From: Sporomusaceae bacterium
Lineage (GTDB): Bacteria; Bacillota; Negativicutes; Sporomusales; UBA7701
Length of the DNA stretch: 64,000 nucleotides
Direction of reading: 5' to 3'
Assembly (NCBI GenBank): GCA_031460455.1
Contig: JAVKTQ010000009.1
Coordinates: 85,833 to 149,832 of the forward strand
Shown: positions 17,416-26,519 of the stretch, piece by piece
How positions within the stretch are numbered: position 1 is the first letter of the stretch
Layout of the letters: each line of letters begins with the position of its first letter
Translations under genes and position numbers: made by a program
Notes under the pieces: generated by a model
Database searches by the model: none
Told to the model about the DNA's origin: nothing
Seen by the model: only the letters and a program-made list of their open reading frames with translations

Positions 17416-18729
17416 TTATTTCATTGGCCGCGTCAGCGTATCGGCCGCCAGGCACGCCATCAGCGACGCCGCCAGCGGCAGCGCCTCCTCGTCGATATCG
17501 AAGCGGAAATCGTGATGCCCGGCCGCCAGCGCGGTCCCCACCATCACATACGCCGCCAGGCCGCCCCGCTGCTGCACCCGCTCCATCAGGAACGTGCAGT
17601 CCTCGCTGCCGCCGATATTGCCGGCCGGCAAAATCTCGCCGAACAGGCCGCTGCGCGCCGCAACCTCGCGGACGCGCTCCACCAGCGCCGGGTCGCTCTC
17701 GCAGCCGGCTGCGCCGCCCATCTCCGCCATCGCCACCTTCACATCGTACATCATCGCGGCGGCCTCGACAATCCGCACCGCCTCCGCGTACACATACTCG
17801 TTGATGGCGCTCGTCGTCCCCCGCGTCTCCAGCTTCAGCACCGCGTTCGCGGGGACGACATTGCGGCCCGTCCCGGCCTGCAGCACGCCCACATTCACCC
17901 GCGACGCCCCCTGGCTGTGGCGGGAAATAGCGTGCAGATTCACCGCCGCCGTCGCCGCCGCCAGCAGAGCGTTCTTGCCCGTCTCCGGCGCCGCCCCGGC
18001 GTGGGCCGGCACCCCGGTGAACACCGCGTCCAGCTTCGTCGTCGCCAGGAACCCGACCGTATTGCAGGCCATCTGCCCAGTCTTCTTCAAATTAACGCCC
18101 AGATGCATACCGAGAATCACATCCGTATCGTCCACCACACCGGCGTCCATCATCGCCTTCGCGCCGCGGACCCCTTCCTCGGCCGGCTGGAAAATCAGCT
18201 TCACCGTGCCCGCCAGCTCGCCCTTCAGCGCCGCCAGCACCTCGGCCACCGCCAGGCCGGCAGCCGTATGGCCGTCGTGTGCGCAGGCGTGCATCGCGCC
18301 CTTGTTCACCGACGCGAACCCCTCGCGGTGCGGCCGGTGTCCGGCCTCCTCAGCCTCCACAGCGTCGTTGGCGTCCATATCGAAGCGCAGCGCCACCGTC
18401 GGCCCCGGCTTGGCGAACCTCATCGTCCCCACCACGCCGGTCTTGCCGCCCTTCATCTTCGCCACCCACGCGGGATTTGCCCCCTGAGTCAGCGCCCGTT
18501 CCATATGGCGTTCCAGCTCCGCGGCGCTCGGCAGGCCCATCATACTCCCCGCCGCCATCACCTCGTCGCCCGCCTCCACCTCATAACCCAGCTCAGTCAG
18601 AGCGTCGGCCACCTTTGATGCCGTGCGAAACTCCGTCCAGGCCACCTCGGCATAACGGTGAAAATCGCGCCGCCGTTCAATCATCTTATCCTTCAGCTTA
18701 TTTGTCAGCTCAATGATCTTCCTGTCCAT
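17416..18729 (-). CDS. abgA: AbgA-like amidohydrolase (M20 family)
   Basis: 437 residues, the length of E. coli AbgA (p-aminobenzoyl-glutamate hydrolase subunit A). Zn-binding motifs: ALRFDMDAND, KGAMHACAHDGHTAAG, IFQPAEEGVRGA, and the late His in VGTALAAGHHDFRFD. The lid/dimer domain includes VPAHAGAAPETGKNALL. No signal peptide, so it acts in the cytosol on imported amides. It starts 22 bases after the DcuC-like transporter gene and is probably co-transcribed with it. No AbgB partner is adjacent; the exported M20 enzyme at 11114 is the nearest relative in the window. The exact substrate is uncertain. Confidence 0.82.
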   Translation of the reverse strand: MDRKIIELTNKLKDKMIERRRDFHRYAEVAWTEFRTASKVADALTELGYEVEAGDEVMAAGSMMGLPSAAELERHMERALTQGANPAWVAKMKGGKTGVVGTMRFAKPGPTVALRFDMDANDAVEAEEAGHRPHREGFASVNKGAMHACAHDGHTAAGLAVAEVLAALKGELAGTVKLIFQPAEEGVRGAKAMMDAGVVDDTDVILGMHLGVNLKKTGQMACNTVGFLATTKLDAVFTGVPAHAGAAPETGKNALLAAATAAVNLHAISRHSQGASRVNVGVLQAGTGRNVVPANAVLKLETRGTTSAINEYVYAEAVRIVEAAAMMYDVKVAMAEMGGAAGCESDPALVERVREVAARSGLFGEILPAGNIGGSEDCTFLMERVQQRGGLAAYVMVGTALAAGHHDFRFDIDEEALPLAASLMACLAADTLTRPMK

Positions 18730-18751
18730 GATCGGGCCCCTTTCCTGTCGC

Positions 18752-20038
18752 TTACAATAGAATGAACATCACTACGATTGCCGCCAGGACCATGCCCAGC
18801 GCGTTGCGCTTCGTAATCTCCATCGGATTCACGCTCGCCAGCGCCGCGCACACGATCGCCGCCCCGGCCACCGGCGACATCGACCGGCCCAGCGCGCCCG
18901 TCAGGAACGCCGTCGACCCCATCGGCAGAATCTCAAAGCCGAACTGCTTCGCGTGAGGCGTGATCGCCCCGTTGAAAGCCAGCGTCGCCGCATCGCCGGA
19001 GCCCGACAGCACCGCCACGATAAACGGCCCGAACGTCGCCGCGATCTTCGCGATGCTCTCCGAATGCTTCATAAACTCGATCAGCGCGCCCGTCAGGCCG
19101 ATGAGCTTCATCCCCTCGTTGAACACCGCCGCGCCGATAATAATGCCGATTACGCTCGCATAAGCCTCGCCCATGCCGGAGAAAAACTGCTTCGAAAGAT
19201 CATCGGATTTGACACTTTTATAACTTACCAGAAAACCGAGGAACACGCCGGCGATCATTGCCTCCGGCACCGTAAAGGCGTGAATCGCCTTAAACGCCGC
19301 AACCTTGGGGAACAGCTTGCCGAGGCTGCCGGCAACCAGTAGCAGCAAAGGAATTACCGGCACAATCGCCTTGATAATGTTGACCTCGAACTTGGCAGCC
19401 TCGCCCTGGACAAGGGCCGCGCCTTCGTAACCGCGGTCCTCCTTGCGGATTATCGCCACCGCCGTCAGCGCCGCGGCAACAACCACGGCTCCCGCCAGCG
19501 ACGCCATCGTGTGGCCGGCGATGACCACCATCGGGTCGGTTATGCCCGCCAGCTTGGCGATGAACGGGTTATGGGCGTTGCCGGGATTGAACGCGCTTCC
19601 CCACGTCCCCGCCAGCACCGCGCTCGCCGCGATCGCCGGATGCACGCCCGCGCTCATTAGCGTCGGGATCAGGATCGCGCCCACCGCCGCCGCGCAGCCC
19701 GCCGCGCTCGGCAGCGCGATATTGATCGCGAACGTAACAATCACCGTGCCCGGGATGAGAATCGACCGCGCCTTCGTCAGCGGCGTCGCAAGCAGATGCA
19801 CGAGATGCGCATCGCACTTCGTATACTTCATCACGAACGCGAAACCCATGACCGTACAGATTACCGGCACCAGTCCTTCGTTGACCATCGCCTTGCTGAA
19901 CGCCGTAAAGGCGGCCGGCAGCTTGCCCGACAACAGCGCCATCAGCGCCCCGGACAAGAAAAGAACCATCCTCGTCTCATACCGTTTGATGATAGCCGCA
20001 AACGTCAAAATAACAATCAATCCGCCAAGCCAGACCAT
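18752..20038 (-). CDS. DcuC-family anaerobic C4-dicarboxylate-type transporter
   Basis: 428 residues, about twelve membrane helices, with conserved stretches of the DcuC/short-chain dicarboxylate family: NIALPSAAGCAAAVGAI, GTWGSAFNPGNAHNPFIA and GSGDAATLAFNGAITPHA. E. coli DcuC exports succinate under anaerobiosis. Here the gene precedes an abgA-like hydrolase in one operon, so import of an amide of a dicarboxylic amino acid is an attractive but unproven role. The ATG at 20038 follows AGGAGG at 8 bases; the TTG eleven codons upstream has no such site. Confidence 0.85.
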   Translation of the reverse strand: MVWLGGLIVILTFAAIIKRYETRMVLFLSGALMALLSGKLPAAFTAFSKAMVNEGLVPVICTVMGFAFVMKYTKCDAHLVHLLATPLTKARSILIPGTVIVTFAINIALPSAAGCAAAVGAILIPTLMSAGVHPAIAASAVLAGTWGSAFNPGNAHNPFIAKLAGITDPMVVIAGHTMASLAGAVVVAAALTAVAIIRKEDRGYEGAALVQGEAAKFEVNIIKAIVPVIPLLLLVAGSLGKLFPKVAAFKAIHAFTVPEAMIAGVFLGFLVSYKSVKSDDLSKQFFSGMGEAYASVIGIIIGAAVFNEGMKLIGLTGALIEFMKHSESIAKIAATFGPFIVAVLSGSGDAATLAFNGAITPHAKQFGFEILPMGSTAFLTGALGRSMSPVAGAAIVCAALASVNPMEITKRNALGMVLAAIVVMFILL

Positions 20039-20354
20039 CAATACACCTCCTAATAAAATAAGGCCTTGCAACTCTTATATATTCAAGCGGATTGCGCCTA
20101 TTCCTTCTTCTCCCTTTTCACACACTGAAGAAAAAGCACTAACATATTATGTAATATAATGCAAATCCAGGAGACTTCCCGCAACACCCTCACCCAGACT
20201 ATCCTCTGCGAACACCCTTTCCGACGCCATATCCTCGGCGGCCCCGCCCGCGCCTTGAAGCCCGACCTCCGGCGCGGCGCGACGGAACCTAGCGTCACCG
20301 AAAAGCATATTATGTAAAAAAGACTGTCCCCGTCAACCGAAGGAGGTGCTTGCC
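20039..20354. other. Intergenic region without a convincing gene
   Basis: No credible coding frame. The sequence CATATTATGTAA occurs twice, at 20143-20154 and 20306-20317, 163 bp apart in the same direction; each lies in a short AT-rich patch that could hold a promoter for the genes on either side. A G-rich 256-residue minus-strand frame across this region runs antisense through the small gene at 20355 and is not supported. Confidence 0.4.
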
Positions 20355-20582
20355 TTGTACCCGCGTCGCTACCCCCTCTGGGAAGACCCCGAAATCGAAG
20401 ATTGGCGCGACGACTACCCGGATGACTATTCCCGCCTCTGCTTCCCCCTGGCCGCCATCGGCGCCATCGGCATCGTCGGCGCCCTCGCCTACTGCCGTCC
20501 CCGCTACGGCTGCTTCCCCTATCGCTGCTACCCCTACCGGTCCTGCTCCCCCACCTACATCTGCTATCCCCGCCGCGCCTAA
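20355..20582 (+). CDS. Small Tyr/Cys/Pro-rich protein with one hydrophobic helix
   Basis: 75 residues, family not recognised. An acidic N-terminus (WEDPEIEDWRDDY) is followed by a hydrophobic stretch (LAAIGAIGIVGALA) and a C-terminal tail of repeated Tyr, Cys, Arg and Pro (YCRPRYGCFPYRCYPYRS) with six cysteines. The TTG at 20355 has AAGGAGG 8 bases upstream; the GTG at 20346 is too close. A terminator follows. Small Cys/Tyr-rich proteins of this look are often spore-coat or surface proteins in spore formers, but nothing here proves it. Confidence 0.65.
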   Translation: MYPRRYPLWEDPEIEDWRDDYPDDYSRLCFPLAAIGAIGIVGALAYCRPRYGCFPYRCYPYRSCSPTYICYPRRA

Positions 20583-20629
20583 TCCCACGCCGGCAAACCC
20601 GCCGCACTGCAAAATCTGTCTGCCCATGT

Positions 20630-20665
20630 AAAAACCGTTCCTCGCAAAATTGGGAACGGTTTTTT
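20630..20665. terminator. Bidirectional terminator
   Basis: AAAACCGTTCC pairs with GGGAACGGTTTTTT. It serves the small gene on the plus strand and the GGDEF gene on the minus strand, whose stop lies at its right end. Confidence 0.85.
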
Positions 20666-21881
20666 ACGTGCACACCCTGTTGCGGCCCTGCTCCTTCGCA
20701 CGGTACAGCGCCTCGTCGGCCCGCTTCAGCGTCTGCTCCGGCAGCCCCTGCCGCCCGCCGCCCTCGGCCGCCCCGATGCTCACCGCCACCGACACCCGCT
20801 TCGCCGCCTTCGTGCCGCGGACCACGAACGCCCGCGCGGCGATCCGCTGCCGCACCTCCTCCAGGCACGGCCGCGCCTCCTCCAGGCCCACCCCCGGAAA
20901 CACGACCGCGAACTCCTCGCCGCCATAGCGGAAAGGACGGCCGCCCCCGGCCACCTCCATCACCAGCGCCGCCACGAGCCGCAGCACATCGTCGCCGACA
21001 TCGTGGCCGTATTTGTCGTTCAACTGTTTGAAATGGTCGATATCCACCATCGCGATCGTATACTTGTCCCCCAGCCTGGCCAGCTCCTCCTGCAGCGCCC
21101 GCCGCGAAGGCAGACCGGTCAGCTCGTCGCGGTACGCGATCGAATACGAATCCTCGATCGCCGCCACCGTCAGCATCGCCGCCGCCGCCGCGAAAAACAG
21201 CGGCAGCGCCGCCGGCTCGCGGAAATGAAAAGCAGCCGCCACCGCCGGCAGCACGTACAAAAACGCCCCCTCCACCGGCGCGGGACGCCTGAACTGTTTC
21301 AGCGCCAGCACCGCCGCCCCCGCCGCCAGCAGCAGCGCCGCCGTCCGCGGCAGCGCCGTCGTCCCCTTGAGCGCCAGCGAATCGCGGCCGATAAACGCCG
21401 CCACCTCCCTGTCCTGAGAAGCCACCAGCACCGCCGCCAGCAAAACCTGTCCCGCCACCAGCGCCAGCCTCGTCCGGCCGGCCGGCGTAAACAGCCCCTT
21501 CTCCCGCAGCAGCGAAAAAATCAGGATATTCACCGGCAGCAGCACCGCCGCGAAATAAAAAACCGCGGCCTCGTACAACCGGGCGTCGAACCCCGCCGGA
21601 ACCGGCAGGGCAAGCGCCGTCTCCGCCAGCGCCAGCAGCAGCAGCACAACGAAAACCCGGCTGCGGTTGAAGCCGGCGCTCAGCGCCATCCCCACCGCCG
21701 CCAGAATAAACGAAGCCATCGCCAGCATCCCCGGCGCCGCCGGCGGCAGCGCCGCCCGCTGCCCGAAAGCCAGCGCCGCCGCGGCCAGCAGCGCCAGCGG
21801 CACGGTCAAAAACCGCCCCGCCAGCTCCCGCCCCCTGTTTCGTTTCAAATCCGCCATGCGCCGTTTCAACTTACCAGGCAT
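20664..21881 (-). CDS. Membrane-bound diguanylate cyclase
   Basis: 405 residues. About seven or eight hydrophobic helices fill residues 15-235, then a GGDEF domain follows: MVDIDHFKQLNDKYGHDVGD (Mg2+ site) and RYGGEEFAVVFPG with the GGEEF signature at 320-324. It should make cyclic di-GMP from two GTP at the inner membrane. No RxxD inhibitory site was recognised with confidence. The ATG at 21881 (MPGKLKRR) was chosen for the GGGGGTAAGG site; an upstream extension to 21965 would overlap adenine deaminase. The membrane part resembles an unnamed sensor with no known ligand. Confidence 0.88.
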   Translation of the reverse strand: MPGKLKRRMADLKRNRGRELAGRFLTVPLALLAAAALAFGQRAALPPAAPGMLAMASFILAAVGMALSAGFNRSRVFVVLLLLALAETALALPVPAGFDARLYEAAVFYFAAVLLPVNILIFSLLREKGLFTPAGRTRLALVAGQVLLAAVLVASQDREVAAFIGRDSLALKGTTALPRTAALLLAAGAAVLALKQFRRPAPVEGAFLYVLPAVAAAFHFREPAALPLFFAAAAAMLTVAAIEDSYSIAYRDELTGLPSRRALQEELARLGDKYTIAMVDIDHFKQLNDKYGHDVGDDVLRLVAALVMEVAGGGRPFRYGGEEFAVVFPGVGLEEARPCLEEVRQRIAARAFVVRGTKAAKRVSVAVSIGAAEGGGRQGLPEQTLKRADEALYRAKEQGRNRVCT

Positions 21882-21952
21882 CCTTACCCCCGCATCCCTG
21901 CCGGCTCTTATACTTCCCCGGTAATTCTCGGCCGCGGCCGTCTTTTCCTCCC

Positions 21953-23677
21953 CTACGCCTCCCATAGCCCGACGAACGCGAACCGCTCCACGTCCACCAG
22001 CCCCCGGTCGGTGATCTTCAGCGCCGGGATCACCGGCAGCGCCAGAAAAGACATCGTCATAAAAGGCGCAGGCAGCGTGCAGCCCAGTCCGTGCGCAGCC
22101 GCCTCCACCCGCGCGTGCTCCGCCGCCACCTTCCCGGCCGGCTCGTTCGTCATCAGCCCGCCCACCGGCAGCGGCAAAGCCGCCAGCACCTCGCCGTCCG
22201 CGACCACCGCCAGCCCGCCGTGCATCTCGCCCACCGCCTGGGCCGCGGCCTCCATATCAGCCTCGTTCTTCCCGACGACGATCACATTGTGGCTGTCGTG
22301 GGCGACCGAAGACGCCAGCGCCCCGCGCTTCAGCCCGAACCCCCGCACCAGCCCCACCGCCACATCGCCCCGCCGGCCGTACCGTTCGACCACCGCCACC
22401 CTCGCCAGCTCTCCGTCGGCCGCCACCTCGGCGGCCGTCAGCGTCACCCGGCGGGTCATCACCTGACCGGGCAGCGCCTCGATCACGTTCGCCCGCGCCC
22501 CCGCGGGCGCCGGCGGCAGCGCGAACCGGCCCTTCAGTTCCGGCAGCCGGACAGTATCCGCCAGCCTACCGGCCTCCGGTCGCGGCGTCTCGACTACCAG
22601 CCTCCCGTTCGCCGCCACCAGCCGGCCGCCCTTATAAACCCTTTCCACCGCGAAATCCTTCAAATCGGTCACCAGCACCAAATCGGCCCGGTATCCCGGC
22701 GCCACCGCCCCCAGGCCGGCCAGCCGGTAATGCCTTGCCGGATGCAGCGTCGCCATCCGCACCGCCGTCACCGCGTCCAGCCCGGCCGCCACCGCCCGGC
22801 GCAGCACATTGTCGATCTCCCCCTCGCCGAGCAGGTCGGCCGGGTGGCGGTCATCGGTGCAGAAAGAAAAACAGGCCGCGTTCCGCTCCGTAACCGCCGG
22901 CAGCAGCGCCAGCAGATTCTTCGCCGCCGACCCCTCGCGGATGATAACATGCATCCCCAGAGCGGCCTTCTCCCGCGCCTCCTCCGCCAGTGTACACTCG
23001 TGATCGCTGCCGATCCCCGCGCTCAGATACGCGTTCAGCTCCCGGCCTCGCACCAGCGGGGCATGGCCGTCGACCGCCAGACCCCTTCCCTTGGCCGCCG
23101 CAATCTTCGCCAGCACCGCCGCGTCGCCGGCCAGCACACCGGGGTAATTCATCATCTCCCCCAGCCCCGGCGAACCTACGGCCGCCAGCGCCGCCGCCAC
23201 CTCTCCGGGGCCGAACTCCGCCCCGCCCGTCTCCAGCGGCGTCGCCGGCACGCACGACGGCACCGTATAAAAAATATCCAGCGGCAGCCCCTCTGACGCC
23301 GCCGCCATATAATCCAGCCCCTCCCGGCCGGCCACGTTCACTATCTCATGAGGATCGGCGACCACCGCCGTCGTCCCGTGCGGCGCCGCCGCCGCCGCGA
23401 ACCCGGCCGGCGACAGCATCGTACTCTCGATATGCACATGGGCGTCGATCAGCCCCGGCAGCACGAACAACCCGCCGGCATCCACTACCTCCCGGCCGGC
23501 CGCGTAATCGCCCAGCCCGGCCACCACCCCGTCCTTCACCGCCACATCGGCGACGACCACCTCGCCGCTGAAAACATTCACCACCCTGGCGCCGCGCAGC
23601 ACCAGATCGGCCGGGGCCTCGCCCCGCGCCACCGCGATAATATCCCGCGTCACCCCGCAAGCCTCCCTTATTCGCAT
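21953..23677 (-). CDS. ade: Adenine deaminase
   Basis: 574 residues. It converts adenine to hypoxanthine and ammonia in purine salvage. Motifs of the AdeC amidohydrolase family: GLIDAHVHIESTMLSP (metal His pair), GTTAVVADPHEIVNV, AVDGHAPLVRG, IGSDHECTLAEEA, FCTDDRHP, and in the C-terminal domain VAHDSHNVIVVGKNEADM. The ATG at 23677 has GGGGTGG upstream; a GTG at 23653 has GGGAGG at 8 bases and is an equally good start. It lies 13 bases after the preceding membrane-protein gene, so co-transcription is possible. Confidence 0.93.
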   Translation of the reverse strand: MRIREACGVTRDIIAVARGEAPADLVLRGARVVNVFSGEVVVADVAVKDGVVAGLGDYAAGREVVDAGGLFVLPGLIDAHVHIESTMLSPAGFAAAAAPHGTTAVVADPHEIVNVAGREGLDYMAAASEGLPLDIFYTVPSCVPATPLETGGAEFGPGEVAAALAAVGSPGLGEMMNYPGVLAGDAAVLAKIAAAKGRGLAVDGHAPLVRGRELNAYLSAGIGSDHECTLAEEAREKAALGMHVIIREGSAAKNLLALLPAVTERNAACFSFCTDDRHPADLLGEGEIDNVLRRAVAAGLDAVTAVRMATLHPARHYRLAGLGAVAPGYRADLVLVTDLKDFAVERVYKGGRLVAANGRLVVETPRPEAGRLADTVRLPELKGRFALPPAPAGARANVIEALPGQVMTRRVTLTAAEVAADGELARVAVVERYGRRGDVAVGLVRGFGLKRGALASSVAHDSHNVIVVGKNEADMEAAAQAVGEMHGGLAVVADGEVLAALPLPVGGLMTNEPAGKVAAEHARVEAAAHGLGCTLPAPFMTMSFLALPVIPALKITDRGLVDVERFAFVGLWEA

Positions 23678-23690
23678 ACCCTAGCCACCC

Positions 23691-24452
23691 CTACTCCTTC
23701 TCCCCGTCCCCGGACTCGATGACAACCGAAGCCTCGGGATCGAACGGATTGGTGCGCAACGCCAGCGAATACAGATATGGATAATCGCGCCGCAGGTGGT
23801 TCATATTCCGCAGCCACTCGGCAAGCATGTGCCGGTACGCCCGTTTGATATCCATCGACAAATGGCCGTAATCCGCAGCGGGCAGATTGTCCAGCGTCGG
23901 CCGGTGCTCAAGCTCGTCGCTCAAATGAGTCACCGACAGCAGCAGATCGGTAAATGACTCGTACTGCGTCAGGCCGGGGCTCTCCAGCAGCGTGAGCAGG
24001 AACCTCCGGTGTACGCCCAGCAGCGCCTTCAGCGCCGCCAGATCCCCCTGTCTGCTGTCCATATCCATGCGGCAGTTGGCCAGCATCATCCTGGCCTCGA
24101 TGAAACGCCTGTCCTGCCACGACTTATCCACCCTGACAAGGGCCGCCACATCGCCCGGCTCCTTATCGAACATCTGCAGCAGCTTCAGCAGCTCCGTCCC
24201 CAGCTCGCCGAAAAAAACGCCGACAACCATATTCAGCTTGCTGATTGTCGCCTGTTTCTCCCGCCAATTCAGCCACTTGTCGATAATCAGCGTTATCAGC
24301 ACCACATGCACCGGCACGAACGCGATATCTTCCAGCAGAAAAATAAAAATATGATGGGCATCGCGGAAAATAATAAAATGCAAAACATACAGCACCGCCG
24401 ACAGCACCGTCAGCAGCACCCCCATGCGCACAAACCAGTTCTGTTTTTCCAA
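23691..24452 (-). CDS. Two-helix membrane protein of unknown function
   Basis: 253 residues, family not recognised. Two hydrophobic helices lie near residues 7-30 and 35-60 (LLTVLSAVLYVLHFIIF and IAFVPVHVVLITLIID), then a mainly helical cytoplasmic part with conserved-looking KQATISKLNMVVGVFFGE and ELGTELLKLL. The TTG at 24452 has GGAGGT 7 bases upstream; the longer ATG frame lacks a site. No catalytic motif is visible. Next to adenine deaminase, but no functional link is evident. Confidence 0.7.
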   Translation of the reverse strand: MEKQNWFVRMGVLLTVLSAVLYVLHFIIFRDAHHIFIFLLEDIAFVPVHVVLITLIIDKWLNWREKQATISKLNMVVGVFFGELGTELLKLLQMFDKEPGDVAALVRVDKSWQDRRFIEARMMLANCRMDMDSRQGDLAALKALLGVHRRFLLTLLESPGLTQYESFTDLLLSVTHLSDELEHRPTLDNLPAADYGHLSMDIKRAYRHMLAEWLRNMNHLRRDYPYLYSLALRTNPFDPEASVVIESGDGEKE

Positions 24453-24704
24453 ACGGGGACACCTCCAAACAAGAATCACCATAATATTTCCATAGCCGCC
24501 GCCCCTTCACCTCTCTGCCGCCGGTCAGCCGTCCCATCACCCCTCGCCGGTCAGCCTTTTCAGCGGACACTGCCTCTTCTCGCCCGATATTTTAAACTTT
24601 TGTCAGATTATTATTGAGTTTTTGTATTACATTCTTTGGCGCAATGTCATAATTTTGTCACACATTCTGGCTACAATTAGAAACAAAGGAAAGGGGGTGG
24701 CAAA

Positions 24705-25166
24705 TTGAAAAAAATATTCCTCCTGACTCTCATGGTCCTGGTTCTCTCCCTGGCGACGACCGCGAGCGCCGACGCCAAACACAGCCACGGGCGCAGCCAC
24801 AACTGGTCCCACGCCAAATACAACAACAGCAGCTGGCATCGCACCCAACACAGCACGGTCACCATCAGCTGGCACCAGCACCGTAGCCACTACGCGCCGG
24901 CCAGATACCGCATGGAACGCATCCGCGACCACCGCTGGCACGATCGGTTCCCCGGCCTGCAGGCCTACCGCTGGCACGACAGTCACGGCGAAGGCTTCTG
25001 GTACCGCGGCCACCGCGTTAACGAAGGCGTATTCTTCTACAACGACGCCGACGAACTCGTCAGCATCGGCTTCATGCACAACGGCGCCTTCATCTTCATC
25101 CGCGACGACCACAGCGGCTTCGAAAACCGCGACAGCTTCTTCCTCTCGTGGTCGAGCCGGCACTGA
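24705..25166 (+). CDS. Secreted histidine-rich protein
   Basis: 153 residues. A clear signal peptide (MKKIFLLTLMVLVLSLATTASA) is followed by a mature part rich in His, Trp, Ser and Tyr (KHSHGRSHNWSHAKY, SWHQHRSHYAP), with a more ordered C-terminal half (GFWYRGHRVNEGVFFYND). The TTG start at 24705 follows AAAGGGGGTGG. His clusters suggest metal binding outside the cell, which is inference from composition. No family recognised. Confidence 0.7.
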   Translation: MKKIFLLTLMVLVLSLATTASADAKHSHGRSHNWSHAKYNNSSWHRTQHSTVTISWHQHRSHYAPARYRMERIRDHRWHDRFPGLQAYRWHDSHGEGFWYRGHRVNEGVFFYNDADELVSIGFMHNGAFIFIRDDHSGFENRDSFFLSWSSRH

Positions 25167-25303
25167 CGACTCCTTTTCCCTCCGATAAATATTTCCCCTT
25201 CGGGAAGGCTCGCGCCTTCCCCTTTCCTTTATCAGCCAAAAAAGGAATTTCCCTGCTTTATACAGAATATTTAGATAACAAACAAAAACGGAGGTGATCG
25301 CCC

Positions 25304-25873
25304 GTGAACCTCGCCTACGCGCTTATCGGCCCTCCCTCCTGCGGCAAATCCACCATCGCCAGGGAACTGACCAAATACGGCGTCACAGAAATCGTCGGCT
25401 ACACCACCCGACCTCCCCGGCCAGGCGAACAGGACGGCGTCGACTACCGCTTCATCGACAAAGACACCTTCGCCAACACCGACCTGATCGAAAAAGTCAC
25501 CTACTCCGGCCACTTCTACGGCCTCGGCAAAAAAGAAGTAATGGGCAAACTCGAAAAAAACCCCATCTGCGTCGTCGGCGTCGACCGCAACGGCTTCGAC
25601 CAGCTTAAAAAACTCCTCGGGCAGCGGGTCGTATCCATATTCATCCTCATCGACGAAGCCACCATCATCGACCGCGTCATCGAACAGGGCGGCAACCCCG
25701 ACACCGTTCAGGAAAGGATAAACTACGCCAAAACAACAGGAGAATTCGACCACTGGCAGATCGCCGACCATGTCGTCAAAAACACCGGCTCCCTTGAAAA
25801 CACCGTCCGTCAGGTCATGGCGATAATGAAGCTCGTCGACCTCCGGTCGGCGACACCCCCGCCTCAACAATAA
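25304..25873 (+). CDS. Guanylate-kinase-like P-loop protein
   Basis: 189 residues with a Walker A site GPPSCGKST at residues 9-17 and the GMP-kinase signature GYTTRPPRPGEQDGVDYRF. True Gmk normally reads GPSGSGKGT and SVSTRPPRPGE; the differences suggest a divergent paralogue. The C-terminal half keeps the expected lid and helices (IDEATIIDRVIEQGG). The GTG at 25304 has GGAGGTG at 8 bases. It stands alone, away from the usual gmk-rpoZ context, so the housekeeping gmk is probably elsewhere. Confidence 0.75.
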   Translation: MNLAYALIGPPSCGKSTIARELTKYGVTEIVGYTTRPPRPGEQDGVDYRFIDKDTFANTDLIEKVTYSGHFYGLGKKEVMGKLEKNPICVVGVDRNGFDQLKKLLGQRVVSIFILIDEATIIDRVIEQGGNPDTVQERINYAKTTGEFDHWQIADHVVKNTGSLENTVRQVMAIMKLVDLRSATPPPQQ

Positions 25874-25990
25874 ATATTATTAAAAAACAATATCTATAAA
25901 TAAACTAAAATCAACTAAAAATCAAGAAGGTTTTTCCAATCCGAACGCATAATAATAATCAATATACCATCAGAAAAGGGAGGCTAACTC

Positions 25991-26455
25991 ATGAAAGGCA
26001 ACCCGAAACTTATCGAAACCCTCAACTCGCTCCTCGCCGACGAACTCACAGCCATCAACCAGTACATCGTCCACTCCGAGATGTGCGCTAACTGGGGCTA
26101 CAGCAAGCTCCACGACCAATTCGAAAAACGGGCCATCGGCGAAATGAAACACGCCGAAACGCTCATCGCCCGCATCCTCTTCCTCGAGGGCATCCCCATC
26201 GTCTCCAAACTCAAAGACATCCACATCGGCGCCGACATCCCCAAACAACTCGCCAACGACCACGCCGCCGAAGAAGGCGCCATCGCCGCCTACAACGCCG
26301 CCATCAAGCTCGCCGGCGAAGTCAACGACTTCGCCACCCGCGAAATCCTCGAACACATCCTCCAGGACGAAGACGAGCACATCGACAAAATCGAAGAACT
26401 CCAGGACCAGGTTGGCCATATGACCCTGCCGATCTTCCTCACCACCCAAGTCTGA
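25991..26455 (+). CDS. bfr: Bacterioferritin
   Basis: 154 residues, a 24-subunit iron-storage and ferroxidase protein. All ferroxidase ligands fall at the canonical positions counted from the start: Glu18, Glu51, His54, Glu94, Glu127, His130. The haem ligand Met52 (GEMKHAETLI) is also kept, so this is a true haem-binding Bfr, not a plain ferritin. The AT-rich upstream stretch (25875-25980) is probably the promoter; I could not make a confident Fur box. A terminator follows at 26466. Confidence 0.96.
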   Translation: MKGNPKLIETLNSLLADELTAINQYIVHSEMCANWGYSKLHDQFEKRAIGEMKHAETLIARILFLEGIPIVSKLKDIHIGADIPKQLANDHAAEEGAIAAYNAAIKLAGEVNDFATREILEHILQDEDEHIDKIEELQDQVGHMTLPIFLTTQV

Positions 26456-26465
26456 TCCCGCAATC

Positions 26466-26502
26466 AAAAAACTCCCGAAGAAACTCTTCGGGAGTTTTTT
26501 TT
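26466..26502. terminator. Bidirectional terminator
   Basis: AAAAACTCCCGAAG pairs with CTTCGGGAGTTTTTTTT. It serves bfr and the convergent gene ending at 26520. Confidence 0.88.
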
Positions 26503-26519
26503 GCCCCTGCCCTTCAAAA

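Noticed and set aside
20098..20868. 256-codon minus-strand frame, Arg/Gly-rich
   Set aside because: Runs antisense through the small gene at 20355, across a terminator and into the GGDEF gene; composition not protein-like.
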